From Lachancea mirantina (lineage: Eukaryota > Ascomycota > Saccharomycetes > Saccharomycetales > Saccharomycetaceae), in the NCBI GenBank assembly GCA_900074745.1, contig LT598466.1, positions 248,001-312,000 of the forward strand: a stretch of 64,000 nt of DNA. Reading direction: 5' to 3'. The position numbers and the translations under genes are program-made. The notes beneath the pieces are model-generated. The model was given only the letters and a program-made list of their open reading frames with translations. It ran no database searches and had not been told where the DNA came from. Position 1 is the first letter of the stretch. Each line of letters starts with the position of its first letter. This document shows positions 20,435 through 30,279 of this stretch, piece by piece.

Positions 20435-22495
20435 ATGGAAGATCCCAAAAACCGGCACTTGAATGGTCAGGAAAATTCTGTACATAAGAACCTAAATGGT
20501 GGGCGGTTTTCGTCCCAGATTCCGACTGCTATGGGCGGTAGAAGACGTAACAGCACAGAATCAGCCATCGGTGGGGCAGGGCTTACCGATATGATACACA
20601 GAAGCATGGCCCGAGGCAAACCTGAGTTAAACCGAAGAGCACACACAGAGACGCGTAAAAGTCTTTTGAGTGAGAGGAAAAGCCTACGAACGTCGCAGAG
20701 AACATTACTTTTGGGTTCACAGAACCAAACTGGTAACGCTGTGGGTTCAGGTACGCCTACAAGCGGAACGAACAATCGGGATCCACGACCGCTTCGAGAC
20801 AAAACGTTCCAGTTGGCGTTACAACAAGAGATTTACGATTATTTGAGCTATTGCAAATTCGACATTGAGACCAATCACGCGATATCGCTGAAATCCTTGC
20901 GGCAACCGACCCAGAAAGATTTCATTATTATGTTCAAATGGCTATATCTGCGAATGGATCCCGGATTTAGGTTTACCAAATCGATCGAGAATGAAGTGTA
21001 CACAATTTTAAGACTCGTGCAATATCCATACCTAGAGACGATCAACAAGTCCCAAATTTCTGCTGTTGGCGGAACAAGCTGGCCCAAATTTCTAGGGATG
21101 TTGCATTGGCTCGTTGTAACCAATAAACGACTCGATTCTTGTCTTCAAAAGCTAGACTTATCCATAACCAGTCAAAACACCCAGGAACTGACAGTCCTGA
21201 AACAACCAATGACAACCCTCGATGATCAGGATGATAAGCTTGAGAAATATGAACTAATGGTTGAACGGCTCTTTATTGACTATATTCTTCAATCCTACAA
21301 AAGCTTCCTGCGCTTGGAAGACGATTTCGGGCCCTACATGCAAGAGTTAGAAGCAGGCTTCACTAAATTCTCACACATTATCCGAACCGATATGAGTCAT
21401 ATCGAAGCCACGAACAAAGAGTTGTCACTGCGATATCAGAAGTTAATGGAAAAGGGACACGACCTTAAAATAGCCAGAGACAAATCTGATGCTTTGAAAA
21501 GCGATCTCACTAAGTTCCAAAACTATATTAATGCCATGCAACATAAAAGCTCCGAATGGCCAAGGAAGCTAGAGAAGATGAAAGCAGAGAAGCAGAAGAA
21601 AGAAATATCTATAAAAGAAACCGAGGTTGAAATAGGACGACTTCGGTCTGCATTGAAAGAAATGCATGTGAGCGTCTCTGAGATTGATCATAAAAACCAA
21701 GAAAGAGATCAAATCACAAAGGACCTCGACGAAGTGTCCTCAAAGCTTGATCAGACTGTAAGTGCTCTCAAAAGCAGCCGCGTGGAAACGGAATCGGCTT
21801 ACAAAGCGCTTCTTAGCACTCTTGAGCAGTATAATGGAGCTGTTGACAGCCTCTGCACGGCGAGAAATAAGTTCAATCATATGCTAGACGGTAGCAAATT
21901 TGAGCTCTCCATCCCAGAAGATTTGATGCGGGAGGAGAAAATCGGCTCCGATCCAGATGATCTGCTTTCACCAGAACGAAATGTAAGTTCGATAAAATCT
22001 CTTCTTTTGACAGTTAACACAGAAATTCAAGAGCGTATTCATAAAGTCCAACGGGAGATTATAAGCCAAGAATCCGAGTTGGAAAACATTAAAGAGGAGA
22101 TTAGTGGGAAAAATCATGCTTTGGAGCTGCTTGAAAACGAGCTTTCTATTGTCAGGACAGAATTGGAGGAGTATAACCAAGAGAGTCAAAGTCTGCTACT
22201 TTCTCAGAAAATCGAGATGGAGAAACTTGAAAGAAGAAACCAAAATGGGCGTTTAACATCTCAACGGAAATTATCGCTGGCCGATGAAAAAGTACAGGAA
22301 ACTCAATTACGTTATGAGGAGTTGAAAATGAATATTAATAGGGAAAAGGGGATATTATGCTCCAAAATCATCCATCTCATAGAGTTTGTGAGTAACTTTA
22401 AAATAAGCGCTCAAGGTGCTATTGAGCGGGTAGAAAGCTTGGCGTTGCAGGAATTAAAACAACTACAAAGCTCTCAGGCAAACAAGGAGGCCTAA
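20435..22495 (+). CDS. NDC80: Kinetochore protein Ndc80
   Basis: The microtubule-binding subunit of the outer-kinetochore Ndc80 complex (with Nuf2, Spc24 and Spc25). The 686-residue protein has a basic, Ser/Arg-rich N-terminal tail (residues 1-110, with RRNS- and RKS-type sites suited to Aurora B/Ipl1). The calponin-homology domain follows at about 115-250 (RDKTFQLALQQEIYDYL, then SWPKFLGMLHWLV). The rest is a long coiled coil from about 285 to the end. The ATG at 20435 is the first in frame; the frame extends two codons further to a TTG. Length matches S. cerevisiae (691). It converges on SSL2. Confidence 0.97.
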   Translation: MEDPKNRHLNGQENSVHKNLNGGRFSSQIPTAMGGRRRNSTESAIGGAGLTDMIHRSMARGKPELNRRAHTETRKSLLSERKSLRTSQRTLLLGSQNQTGNAVGSGTPTSGTNNRDPRPLRDKTFQLALQQEIYDYLSYCKFDIETNHAISLKSLRQPTQKDFIIMFKWLYLRMDPGFRFTKSIENEVYTILRLVQYPYLETINKSQISAVGGTSWPKFLGMLHWLVVTNKRLDSCLQKLDLSITSQNTQELTVLKQPMTTLDDQDDKLEKYELMVERLFIDYILQSYKSFLRLEDDFGPYMQELEAGFTKFSHIIRTDMSHIEATNKELSLRYQKLMEKGHDLKIARDKSDALKSDLTKFQNYINAMQHKSSEWPRKLEKMKAEKQKKEISIKETEVEIGRLRSALKEMHVSVSEIDHKNQERDQITKDLDEVSSKLDQTVSALKSSRVETESAYKALLSTLEQYNGAVDSLCTARNKFNHMLDGSKFELSIPEDLMREEKIGSDPDDLLSPERNVSSIKSLLLTVNTEIQERIHKVQREIISQESELENIKEEISGKNHALELLENELSIVRTELEEYNQESQSLLLSQKIEMEKLERRNQNGRLTSQRKLSLADEKVQETQLRYEELKMNINREKGILCSKIIHLIEFVSNFKISAQGAIERVESLALQELKQLQSSQANKEA

Positions 22496-22612
22496 CAAGT
22501 TCCTGGCGTGGCAGAATTTGAAAGCTCGAAATGGAACTCATTTCTCTTTTCATTATTAATGGGTTGGATATACCTTATGTATTATATGCCTTCAGGTGGT
22601 TATTGAACTTTA

Positions 22613-25129
22613 TCATTTTTTAGCGTTTTTGTAGTACATTTTCCGGATAAGAGGGTGGTGCTCTCTCAACTCTTTGTTTCTGTTCGAAGAATATTCCAAG
22701 TAAGCCATATCTTCACCACCTGCCAAACCAGAAAGTGAGCCTTCGCCACGAACTGCTTTGGATTTTATCTTTTTATTAGTATTTAAACCACGTCCAATTG
22801 TATTCTCGGCATCGTCGCCCACTTCAAGACCCGCAGCCTCTTCGTTCTTGAGAAGCACCTCTTGAAGTAGCTCTCGCCGTTCCCTGGCCGTAGCGTAAGC
22901 CAAATTGGGTAACTTTTCCATCCCATGCAAATGTGTGATAACTTTGAATGCATAACCTTGATCAACTAAAAATGCCTGCCTTTTAGTAGAATAATACATC
23001 TCTTGAGTGTCTTTGGAAACCAGTGAGTAAAAAAAGGCGTTGAATCCCTCATCGTTACGCCTTTTAGCTCTGAGAATACGCCCTAACCGCTGGGCTTCCT
23101 GCCGCCGTGATCCATAATGAGAGGAAATTTGAATCAAGCACGTAGCTTCAGGAAGATCAATGGAGGTATCACCAACCTTCGACAAGAAAATGGTATTGAT
23201 TTGATCATTGAACTGGAAGTTTTGCAATATATTCATTCTCTCTTGTTGAGGCGTAGATCCAAAAATGAACGGCTTTCCAAGCTTTAGCGCATACTCCTGC
23301 AAAGCACAGACGTTATCAGAAAAAACGATGATTTTGTCGCCACGCTTCTCATGATACTGAATCAAAAATTGGCAAGCTTGAAACTTGGTGGGATTCATGA
23401 TGTAAAGTAGCATCCGCTTCCTTGCGCTCTCTCTCAGGTATTCTTGATAGAACTCGGCAGTCATTGGACACCATACCTCAGCACACTGAACATTGGCAAT
23501 GTGACCCTTTTGGGAGAGCTCCATCCAATTTGCTTCATACAGCTTCGGTCCTATCAGAAAGTTTAAATCACTAATTTTGTCATCTTCACGCACTAGGGTT
23601 GCAGTTAAACCAAGTTTAGCATGGGCTGCAATCGTGGTAACAACTCTTCTGAACATGGCTGCAGGAACCACATGCACTTCATCTAGAATAATAAACCCCC
23701 ATTCTCGTCCGGTCAAAAAGTCCATGACCTTTTGCGAATCATGCGACCTATTTCTAGTGTTTGCAACCATAGAATAAGTCGAAACTACAAGGCCCGAATC
23801 TGTCTGAAACATTTCTTTGTTATCAGAAGTGAAAACTGCCACATTTTCTGGTTGAAGTGTGCACCATTGCAGAAACTGTTGCCTCCACTGCATAACAGAA
23901 ACTGACGATGTACACAGGACGATGACAGATTTTTTAATGGTGCACGCTGCAGTGATTCCGACTAAAGTCTTACCGGCACCACAAGGGAGCACGATGATAC
24001 CACTTCTGGCGCGACCATTACCAAACATTTTACTCAAAGATTTTTCTTGATACGGCCGAATCTGAGTTGATGGCTTAAGATCGATAGGCAAGTCTGGGTT
24101 GCGATAATCATTACGAAAATCGTACTCTTCCAAAACGGGATAATCTATTTCTTGACACCTTTTCTTGACAATTTCGACGGATTCGTTCGCTATTTCAAAG
24201 GAATGAACCACATCCATATCGTCATTGTCGTCTTCCAAGCTTTGCTCGCCTACAACAGAAGTGAAGAGAGCCTCCGTGTCATTGGGGTCAACGGTGTTCT
24301 TCTTACTTGTGACACTGCTGATTTCGGAGTCGTATTTCGCACTTGTAACTCCTGCAGCGGTTGGAAGGGCCTCTGAATCAATTCTGAGGGTACTGATGAC
24401 AGGATCTTTTAGCAACATCTGCAAAATGTCTGCTTGCGTAGTCTCGACAAAGTACCTATTGTGCTTGATAACAAGTTTGACCTTACCGTACGACACGGTG
24501 GCACTCCTGATGAAGTTCACGATGGAAGGAGATACGGGTATCTTGGAAAGTCTGTCCAAAACGGCGATGATATCGTCGGTTTCGAGTCCCACAGACACCG
24601 CTGCGTATAGTGAGTACGCAGTGATCCTGTATTCGTGAATATGAGACGGCCTACTAACAGGCTCAGCAATGGTGACCAAAAAATCTTGTGCTTGCTCTGC
24701 CAGCGGCGAAAAACTCTCTAATATTATTCGACCATCGTTGGGTGAGATCCAAAGAGGCCTGGAAGCATGATCAGGCTTTAGCTTCAGATAGCTGAAGTCG
24801 CTTCTTCTGAAAAGACCAGAAACGACGTCGGGCACGAAATCTTTAGGTGCATCCGTGTGAACGTCCTGCAAGAAATTTTGGTCCTTAGCTGCGAGCTTGT
24901 TCAGAGTTTCATTCGACGATTTTTTCGCCCTGTTTACATTCTTTTTCATTGGCTTCTTATTTTTACCATTTGCATAACTCCGATCCTGGCCAAAGTTGTC
25001 ATCGTCATCCATCATCCCGTCCCCATAATCCGAGTTGTCTGTCGCGATGGAATCATCGGAAAAGTAGTCCATATCGGCCCCATAGACCGATCTCCCCTTA
25101 CTCCGCGTTTGATATTGATGACTATCCAT
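22613..25129 (-). CDS. SSL2: TFIIH DNA helicase/translocase Ssl2 (XPB, Rad25)
   Basis: A 3'-5' DNA translocase of TFIIH that opens promoters for RNA polymerase II and acts in nucleotide excision repair. The 838-residue protein has an acidic N-terminus, the damage-recognition-like domain ([20 protein letters not shown]), Walker A LPCGAGKT, the DEVH box ILDEVHVV, a RED-type motif LVREDDK, and helicase motif [17 protein letters not shown]. The Lys-rich C-terminus ends in MYYKNAKK. I start at 25129 ([13 protein letters not shown]), which aligns with the S. cerevisiae N-terminus. The frame is open 34 codons further but only back to a TTG. YIL143C lies in the same order next to NDC80. Confidence 0.97.
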   Translation of the reverse strand: MDSHQYQTRSKGRSVYGADMDYFSDDSIATDNSDYGDGMMDDDDNFGQDRSYANGKNKKPMKKNVNRAKKSSNETLNKLAAKDQNFLQDVHTDAPKDFVPDVVSGLFRRSDFSYLKLKPDHASRPLWISPNDGRIILESFSPLAEQAQDFLVTIAEPVSRPSHIHEYRITAYSLYAAVSVGLETDDIIAVLDRLSKIPVSPSIVNFIRSATVSYGKVKLVIKHNRYFVETTQADILQMLLKDPVISTLRIDSEALPTAAGVTSAKYDSEISSVTSKKNTVDPNDTEALFTSVVGEQSLEDDNDDMDVVHSFEIANESVEIVKKRCQEIDYPVLEEYDFRNDYRNPDLPIDLKPSTQIRPYQEKSLSKMFGNGRARSGIIVLPCGAGKTLVGITAACTIKKSVIVLCTSSVSVMQWRQQFLQWCTLQPENVAVFTSDNKEMFQTDSGLVVSTYSMVANTRNRSHDSQKVMDFLTGREWGFIILDEVHVVPAAMFRRVVTTIAAHAKLGLTATLVREDDKISDLNFLIGPKLYEANWMELSQKGHIANVQCAEVWCPMTAEFYQEYLRESARKRMLLYIMNPTKFQACQFLIQYHEKRGDKIIVFSDNVCALQEYALKLGKPFIFGSTPQQERMNILQNFQFNDQINTIFLSKVGDTSIDLPEATCLIQISSHYGSRRQEAQRLGRILRAKRRNDEGFNAFFYSLVSKDTQEMYYSTKRQAFLVDQGYAFKVITHLHGMEKLPNLAYATARERRELLQEVLLKNEEAAGLEVGDDAENTIGRGLNTNKKIKSKAVRGEGSLSGLAGGEDMAYLEYSSNRNKELREHHPLIRKMYYKNAKK

Positions 25130-25456
25130 TTCTGTTAAGTTAATAATGAATAAGAACTCCCGGTAACTCACAGTTGGCTCAAACAAGGCTGGCAACTCTA
25201 TAAGTAAGACGATTTTGAAGATGTCCACCAAATGTCATCTCTTATTAGTTTGACAAATTAATCCGACACATGTTGTACGAGTACTCACTTGCGACTCACT
25301 CGGTATGAGATGATCATAGTGACGCCGTTCAGAGTTACAAAGTTTTCATTTCAACAAATTTTTACCAGGCTTCGATGATCATCAAGAAACCGAACCTGAT
25401 AGTTAAGTCACCGGGAGAATCCGCGACTCTGACGGGTAGTTGTTGTTACTTGAGCA

Positions 25457-26734
25457 ATGGGATCTAAAAAGTCAGGTCAGGTGAAGAAAGCAGATGTTCC
25501 TAAACTTTCCGAGAAGGCAAAAGAGGCCGAATTGAGCACCTCAAGCGACAGTAGCAGCAGCAGCAGCAGCAGCTCTTCTGAATCTTCGAGCTCTTCTGAA
25601 TCAAGCTCGGAGTCTTCCTCCGATTCCTCTTCATCGTCTCCCAGCTCTTCTTCCTCTTCTTCGTCGTCGTCGTCGTCGTCGAGCTCTTCAGACTCCAGTT
25701 CTGATTCTGAGTCTGAGGACGAAACAGCAGCCAAGAAACGTAAGATATCTTCAAAAGAGGCACCTGCTTCAAAAAAACGCAAGATCGTCTCTGGTTCTAA
25801 GGCAGATCCATCGAGCAGCTCCTCCAGCAGCTCGTCGAGCGACGACTCTGGTTCAGAGTCTGACGCTTCAAGCTCGTCTTCCGGCTCTGGTTCGAGTTCT
25901 AACTCTAGCTCGAAGTCTGGTTCTGAAGATTCGAGCTCGAGCTCCGACTCCGGCTCGAGCGACAGTTCGAGCTCTGGTTCAGAACGTAGCTCTGATTCCG
26001 ACTCCGACTCCTCCAGCTCCAGCTCCAGCTCCAGCTCCAGCTCCAGCCCCAGCTCGAGTTCTGAGTCTAGTTCTGATTCTGAGTCTAGTTCTGGCTCTGA
26101 ATCAGATTCCGGCTCAGATTCTGACTCGAACTCGAGCTCCAGCTCTAGCTCAAGTTCCAGCTCCAGCTCAAGTTCCAGCTCCAGCTCAAGTCCCAACTCA
26201 AGCTCTAGCTCTGATTCCGAGTCAAGCTCCAGCTCCAGCTCAAGCTCGAGTTCTGAGGCCAGTGCAGATTCTGAGTCTAGTTCGGATTCCGATTCTAGCT
26301 CCGACTCAACCTCAGAGTCCGAATCAGCAAGCGAAGAAGGTAACAAGCCTGCCGCTGGAAATAATGCTTCCGTCGATGTTAAGCAAGTGAGCAAAAACGA
26401 CGAGAGCTCCTCTTCATCCAAGACGGCATCGCCAGAATCCCCTTCTATATACAATGACGAGGAGGAATCAATCTCGGCGGGAGAGGACGAGTTGAAACCA
26501 GGACAGCGTAAACATTTTTCCAGAGTTGATAGATCCAAGATTTCATTTGAAAATCGTGCTTTGACGGACAATACCTACAAGGGCGTTGCCGGTACGTGGG
26601 GTGAAATGGCCAATGAGAAGCTAGGTGCGGTGAGAGGCAGAGACTTCACCAAAAACAAGAACAAAATGAAAAGAGGCTCTTACAGAGGAGGAACTATTAC
26701 TATGGCCACAGGTTCCTACAAGTTTAAGGACTGA
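25457..26734 (+). CDS. SRP40: Ser-rich nucleolar protein Srp40 (Nopp140-like)
   Basis: A nucleolar chaperone-type protein related to mammalian Nopp140, linked to snoRNP assembly. Of its 425 residues, about 25-300 are a nearly pure Ser tract broken by Asp/Glu and a few Lys clusters (AAKKRKIS, SKKRKIV), ideal for CK2 phosphorylation. The C-terminal SRP40 domain (about 350-425) is conserved: FSRVDRSKISFENRAL, NTYKGVAGTWGEMAN, RGRDFTKNKNKMKRG, and GSYKFKD at the end. The Ser codons are a mix of AGC, TCC, TCT and TCG, so the DNA is a degenerate trinucleotide repeat likely to vary in length between strains. It is divergent from SSL2. Confidence 0.94.
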   Translation: MGSKKSGQVKKADVPKLSEKAKEAELSTSSDSSSSSSSSSSESSSSSESSSESSSDSSSSSPSSSSSSSSSSSSSSSSDSSSDSESEDETAAKKRKISSKEAPASKKRKIVSGSKADPSSSSSSSSSSDDSGSESDASSSSSGSGSSSNSSSKSGSEDSSSSSDSGSSDSSSSGSERSSDSDSDSSSSSSSSSSSSSPSSSSESSSDSESSSGSESDSGSDSDSNSSSSSSSSSSSSSSSSSSSSPNSSSSSDSESSSSSSSSSSSEASADSESSSDSDSSSDSTSESESASEEGNKPAAGNNASVDVKQVSKNDESSSSSKTASPESPSIYNDEEESISAGEDELKPGQRKHFSRVDRSKISFENRALTDNTYKGVAGTWGEMANEKLGAVRGRDFTKNKNKMKRGSYRGGTITMATGSYKFKD

Positions 26735-26874
26735 AGGCTGGCAAGAGGTCAATGAAGTTTTTACACTTCTCATATCTGCATAACTTAACACCTTCACTAA
26801 CGTGCAAGGCGACTGTATAATGAGTAATGGCGCGCTTTTTAAGGAAGGCACAAGTAAGGAATCAATAATATGTA

Positions 26875-27996
26875 CTAAACTTTAGGAAATCCGCGTCCAA
26901 CTCGTTGTTTTAGAAGGTCTGCGTAAAGATACTTGAATCTTTTGAGTCTGTCTTCCGCCGTCAAAGGCCTCTGCTGTTTCCTTGGAGTTTCTTTCAAAAA
27001 TTGTTTAATATGTTCACAAAGCTTGGCAGAAAGCAATTCTGGATTTTCAATTGTGACAAGGTGATCAGCTCCGACTAAATCTTCCTCTTTATAATTCTTT
27101 ATTTCCCTCTTCAGAAGCTCGCGGTTTTCTTTAGGACACCACTTCGATTTTTCACCGTAAAGACAAACAACAGCCGGTGTCAGGAACCTAAGATTTCCCA
27201 TCAACCAGCTCGCATAGGGTCGAAGGCAAAGGTACGTGATCATATGCTGATATTTGTCCATTTTAGTTTTAATAGTGCCATTTTCTAATGTCATTTTCTC
27301 GAAATCTGATATTCTGTCGCGGACATTCTCTTGCGCTGTGACATAAAAGCTGCCTTTGCAAAGGAACTTTTCGAAGTGATTTAAATCGTTAAATTGGTCG
27401 GTCATCTTAGACCATAACCCATCATGGAATGCTATTGGAATCTTAGTTACGTTCTCAGGATTATGGATATTTTTCATCAGAACGACTGGTTCTATGCATA
27501 TAATTAGATCAAATAGCCCGGGATATAATACCCCGCAGCCCAGAGCTTGAAATCCTCCCATTGAATGACCAATGACAATATTAAAACCATTATTATCACC
27601 ATTTTGAGAAAATAGTTCTTTAGAGGCTATCTCGCATACATCTCTGGACCCGTCGCTCCAGTCGTAGATGGAACCCAGTTTGTTTTTATTGATGACACCA
27701 GAGTCGCCGTGGTTAACCTGATCTAGCAAAATGATTTTGCCCACGGTCCAGCTTGTTGAATGTTGGAAGAAATCTTGAAGGTAATCTTCCCATATCACTC
27801 GACTCATACCACTGGGATGCAGGAAGACCAAATTTATGCATGGAGCACCGTCTTGCTGTTGATTACCATCTCTAGCAGTGAAAACATCGTAAACAATTTC
27901 CAAACGATCTCTTGTAAAATCCAGAGTCGAGTTTCTATCGCTTCTTGGGAAAATCGCTTTTCCGGTTTTCGTTTCCTTCTTATAAATGGTTGACAT
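26875..27996 (-). CDS. LPX1: Alpha/beta hydrolase, Lpx1-like lipase without a PTS1
   Basis: A 373-residue alpha/beta hydrolase similar to S. cerevisiae Lpx1 (YOR084W, 387 residues), a peroxisomal lipase. Conserved blocks are KETKTGKA near the N-terminus, NLVFLHPSGMSRVIWE (oxyanion region), LLDQVNHGDS, the nucleophile elbow VIGHSMGGFQALGC, LIICIEPVV, SKWCPKEN, and GADHLVTIENPELL with the likely catalytic His. The position next to WHI5 matches YOR083W/YOR084W. Oddly, the C-terminus is FPKV, while S. cerevisiae Lpx1 ends in the peroxisomal signal QKL. No PTS2 is evident at the N-terminus, so peroxisomal location cannot be assumed. It converges on SRP40. Confidence 0.88.
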   Translation of the reverse strand: MSTIYKKETKTGKAIFPRSDRNSTLDFTRDRLEIVYDVFTARDGNQQQDGAPCINLVFLHPSGMSRVIWEDYLQDFFQHSTSWTVGKIILLDQVNHGDSGVINKNKLGSIYDWSDGSRDVCEIASKELFSQNGDNNGFNIVIGHSMGGFQALGCGVLYPGLFDLIICIEPVVLMKNIHNPENVTKIPIAFHDGLWSKMTDQFNDLNHFEKFLCKGSFYVTAQENVRDRISDFEKMTLENGTIKTKMDKYQHMITYLCLRPYASWLMGNLRFLTPAVVCLYGEKSKWCPKENRELLKREIKNYKEEDLVGADHLVTIENPELLSAKLCEHIKQFLKETPRKQQRPLTAEDRLKRFKYLYADLLKQRVGRGFPKV

Positions 27997-28614
27997 GCCA
28001 GTGATGATGGCAGAAGCTATTGCAGACCCTTATGTAAAAGATAGAGTATCAGGGGAAACTTGAATGTTTTGAGCTGTCAAGGCTGAAACAATCTCAACCT
28101 TCTCGAAAGGTAATATATTTTAGTTCCTTATTTATACGGGGCCCTTTTTAATGACAGTCATGCGGTTTGCTTGATTGGAGATCATCAAAATCAGCCGTGC
28201 CATGAGCTTCGTCAGCATACGATAATCGAACTAGAGACGTAGAATTAACATTTTCGAAAGAAATATGGGCCTATCAACCTCCAAATCCTCGTACATATGT
28301 TACGCGCGATAATTGATTTTTATTTGAATTTATTCGGTATTACTTTAATTATTGTGAGTGGTCTCTTTTCAAAACATAATGTATAATCAGAATGAGCAAA
28401 GTAGGACGATTTTAATTTGGCTTGTAAGGTCATGGGTGCAGACTGTCCAGGTGTTGGCATACTATTTAAGTCTGGTATGTGTACTCTCACATTTTGCTTA
28501 ACATTCGAAATTAATATTACAATAATGCCTAATTAGCCTAAATTAGTGTTACAAATCTTTATGGTTCCTTCTTCAAGATGCGGCCATCCGAGGTTTACAA
28601 GTGCAAAAGTAGTC
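27997..28614. other. LPX1-like promoter and WHI5 3' flank
   Basis: About 620 AT-rich bases. I looked for an oleate-response element (paired CGG/CCG) and found no convincing one. No RNA gene is seen. Confidence 0.45.
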
Positions 28615-29667
28615 TCAAATCTCGTTCTCGTCGTCATTCTGTTCTTCAACATCCGTCTCGACGTCTAAGAGCGCACTCGCCTTTTGGCCGGATTCGTTCG
28701 ATAAAAGAAAGGGTTTCGATAGAGTGTTTTGTAATGACGATGCTGACGAAGACCTTGACGAATATGCCATCTTTGGCTGGTCCAAATCTTTCGACAGCGT
28801 CGGAGGTGCCGGAAGTGAAAAGTCTGTGCTGATTTCTTGATGCGATTTCTTCTTGGGCGACGCTAGAGACATGAGCGTTTCAATGGCTTCCGCTTCAGAA
28901 GGTTGGCCGCCATTTTTGGAATTGTCTTTCGCTGGCGCAGATGTGGATATTGGAGCCAAGTGACGTGACCTATTTGCCCAAAAAGTTGAAGAACCCGGAG
29001 AGGGCGGACGTTTCCGTTTAGGACTTGAAAGAGCGTTCAGCAATGCGACGTGGGCTGAGTTGCTGTCATCCTCGTCCTGTTTCATGAATGCATTGCTATA
29101 GTTCGACGAACCGGACAGAAGTTCCTCTTTTGAGGGCCCTCCAGCCGTGGCGGCATCTAGAGAGCTGGGCTGCGACAATCGTTTACCTTCTTGGGGCTGT
29201 TGACCTGCAGTTTTCTCGAACTCGGATTCGAGTTCTACTAAGCTTTTATCAGTCCAACCGTGCTGCAGCTTGACAAAAGCGTAATTAAGTCTGGTCTTAA
29301 GATTGTTCGATATTTCGCGAATCGGCTTCTCGCTGTCCTTTGTAACCCCCGGCGACTTCAGCTTGGGTGACGGCGAAAGAAATACCTCTGAACTCCGCGA
29401 TTTGGGTGTCACGGGAGGCAAAAGGCGTGACCTGGCACTCGGTGATTTAGGAAGAGTAATTCGGTCATTGCCACCACCACCGATACCAACATTCCGGTTG
29501 TCTTTCCCTAATGGCGATGCTAAAAATCCCAGTGACGTAGAAGACCGTCTTCCTCTATTACTAGGCGGAGACGGCGTTTGCGGCGATTTGGGGCCCGCGT
29601 CCAGCAATTCACCGGTGAGTTCAATGGAAACTCGCTTGCTGCGTTCTTTTTTCGGCGTTTCTGTCAT
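28615..29667 (-). CDS. WHI5: G1/S transcriptional repressor Whi5 (Srl3 family)
   Basis: A cell-size regulator that binds and inhibits SBF/MBF until Cln3-Cdk1 phosphorylates it, the yeast counterpart of Rb in logic. The 350-residue protein is mostly disordered. The GTB motif, which binds the Swi6-containing factors, is clear at about 122-146 (NLKTRLNYAFVKLQHGW). Many SP/TP sites (KSPQTPSP, PVTPKS, SPSPKLKSP, SSPKRKRPPSP) fit multisite CDK control. A basic SPKRKRP run may be the nuclear localisation signal. S. cerevisiae has WHI5 and its paralog SRL3; this single gene stands for both. Confidence 0.93.
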   Translation of the reverse strand: MTETPKKERSKRVSIELTGELLDAGPKSPQTPSPPSNRGRRSSTSLGFLASPLGKDNRNVGIGGGGNDRITLPKSPSARSRLLPPVTPKSRSSEVFLSPSPKLKSPGVTKDSEKPIREISNNLKTRLNYAFVKLQHGWTDKSLVELESEFEKTAGQQPQEGKRLSQPSSLDAATAGGPSKEELLSGSSNYSNAFMKQDEDDSNSAHVALLNALSSPKRKRPPSPGSSTFWANRSRHLAPISTSAPAKDNSKNGGQPSEAEAIETLMSLASPKKKSHQEISTDFSLPAPPTLSKDLDQPKMAYSSRSSSASSLQNTLSKPFLLSNESGQKASALLDVETDVEEQNDDENEI

Positions 29668-30279
29668 TCTCCGCCCCTGAATCTACAATCTATCGGTCGC
29701 TTCCACTTTATTTGCCCTTTCCCTTGACTTTTGAGGTTGACCTTCAGTTTTGACAATCGCGACAAAAAACGGCTTTAATTTCCTCTAAGACTGCGTCTAA
29801 TGTCGCTCTCTTTCGTTTCACTTCTTGTACCCGACTGCTGCTGTCCCCTTAGCTCCTGTCTGATATATATGGCAACCTCTTCTCCGTGTTTTATAGCTAT
29901 TGCCACTAACTACTGGATAGCTCCTTGTTTTGTTTTTCAATCATGATGTTGGAATTTTCGCAGACCTAGTTTCGCGTATAGATTGACAAACCTGGTAAAA
30001 ATGGCAGTGACAGTGACATTAAGAGTGAGAAAATCGACATATTAGACAGTTTGGTATATAAATCGAAGTGGAATGCCAACCCTTGGCGATAACCGTATAT
30101 GAGCCATTAAAATTGTGGCTCAAAAATCCTTTTCTGTGTAATTTTAACCGAGTTTTTACGACAATTTTGACCTTGAGATATTTTATAACCCCGTATTTCA
30201 ATCGAAGGCAAATATCGTCGGCCCGTGTGAGAAAGACCACTTTTTTATGACGATCGCGGACTTGATTTTAGACCATCTA
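29668..30279. other. WHI5 promoter and PXL1 3' flank
   Basis: About 610 bases between tandem minus-strand genes. It has AT-rich and pyrimidine-rich runs (29690-29900). No gene or strong motif is recognised. Confidence 0.45.

Noticed and set aside
25130-25231. 34-codon N-terminal extension of SSL2
   Set aside because: It begins at TTG, not ATG, and the protein start aligning with orthologs is the ATG at 25129.
25477-26571. Minus-strand open frame of 364 codons, Glu/Leu-rich
   Set aside because: It is the mirror of the SRP40 serine tract and has no independent domain.
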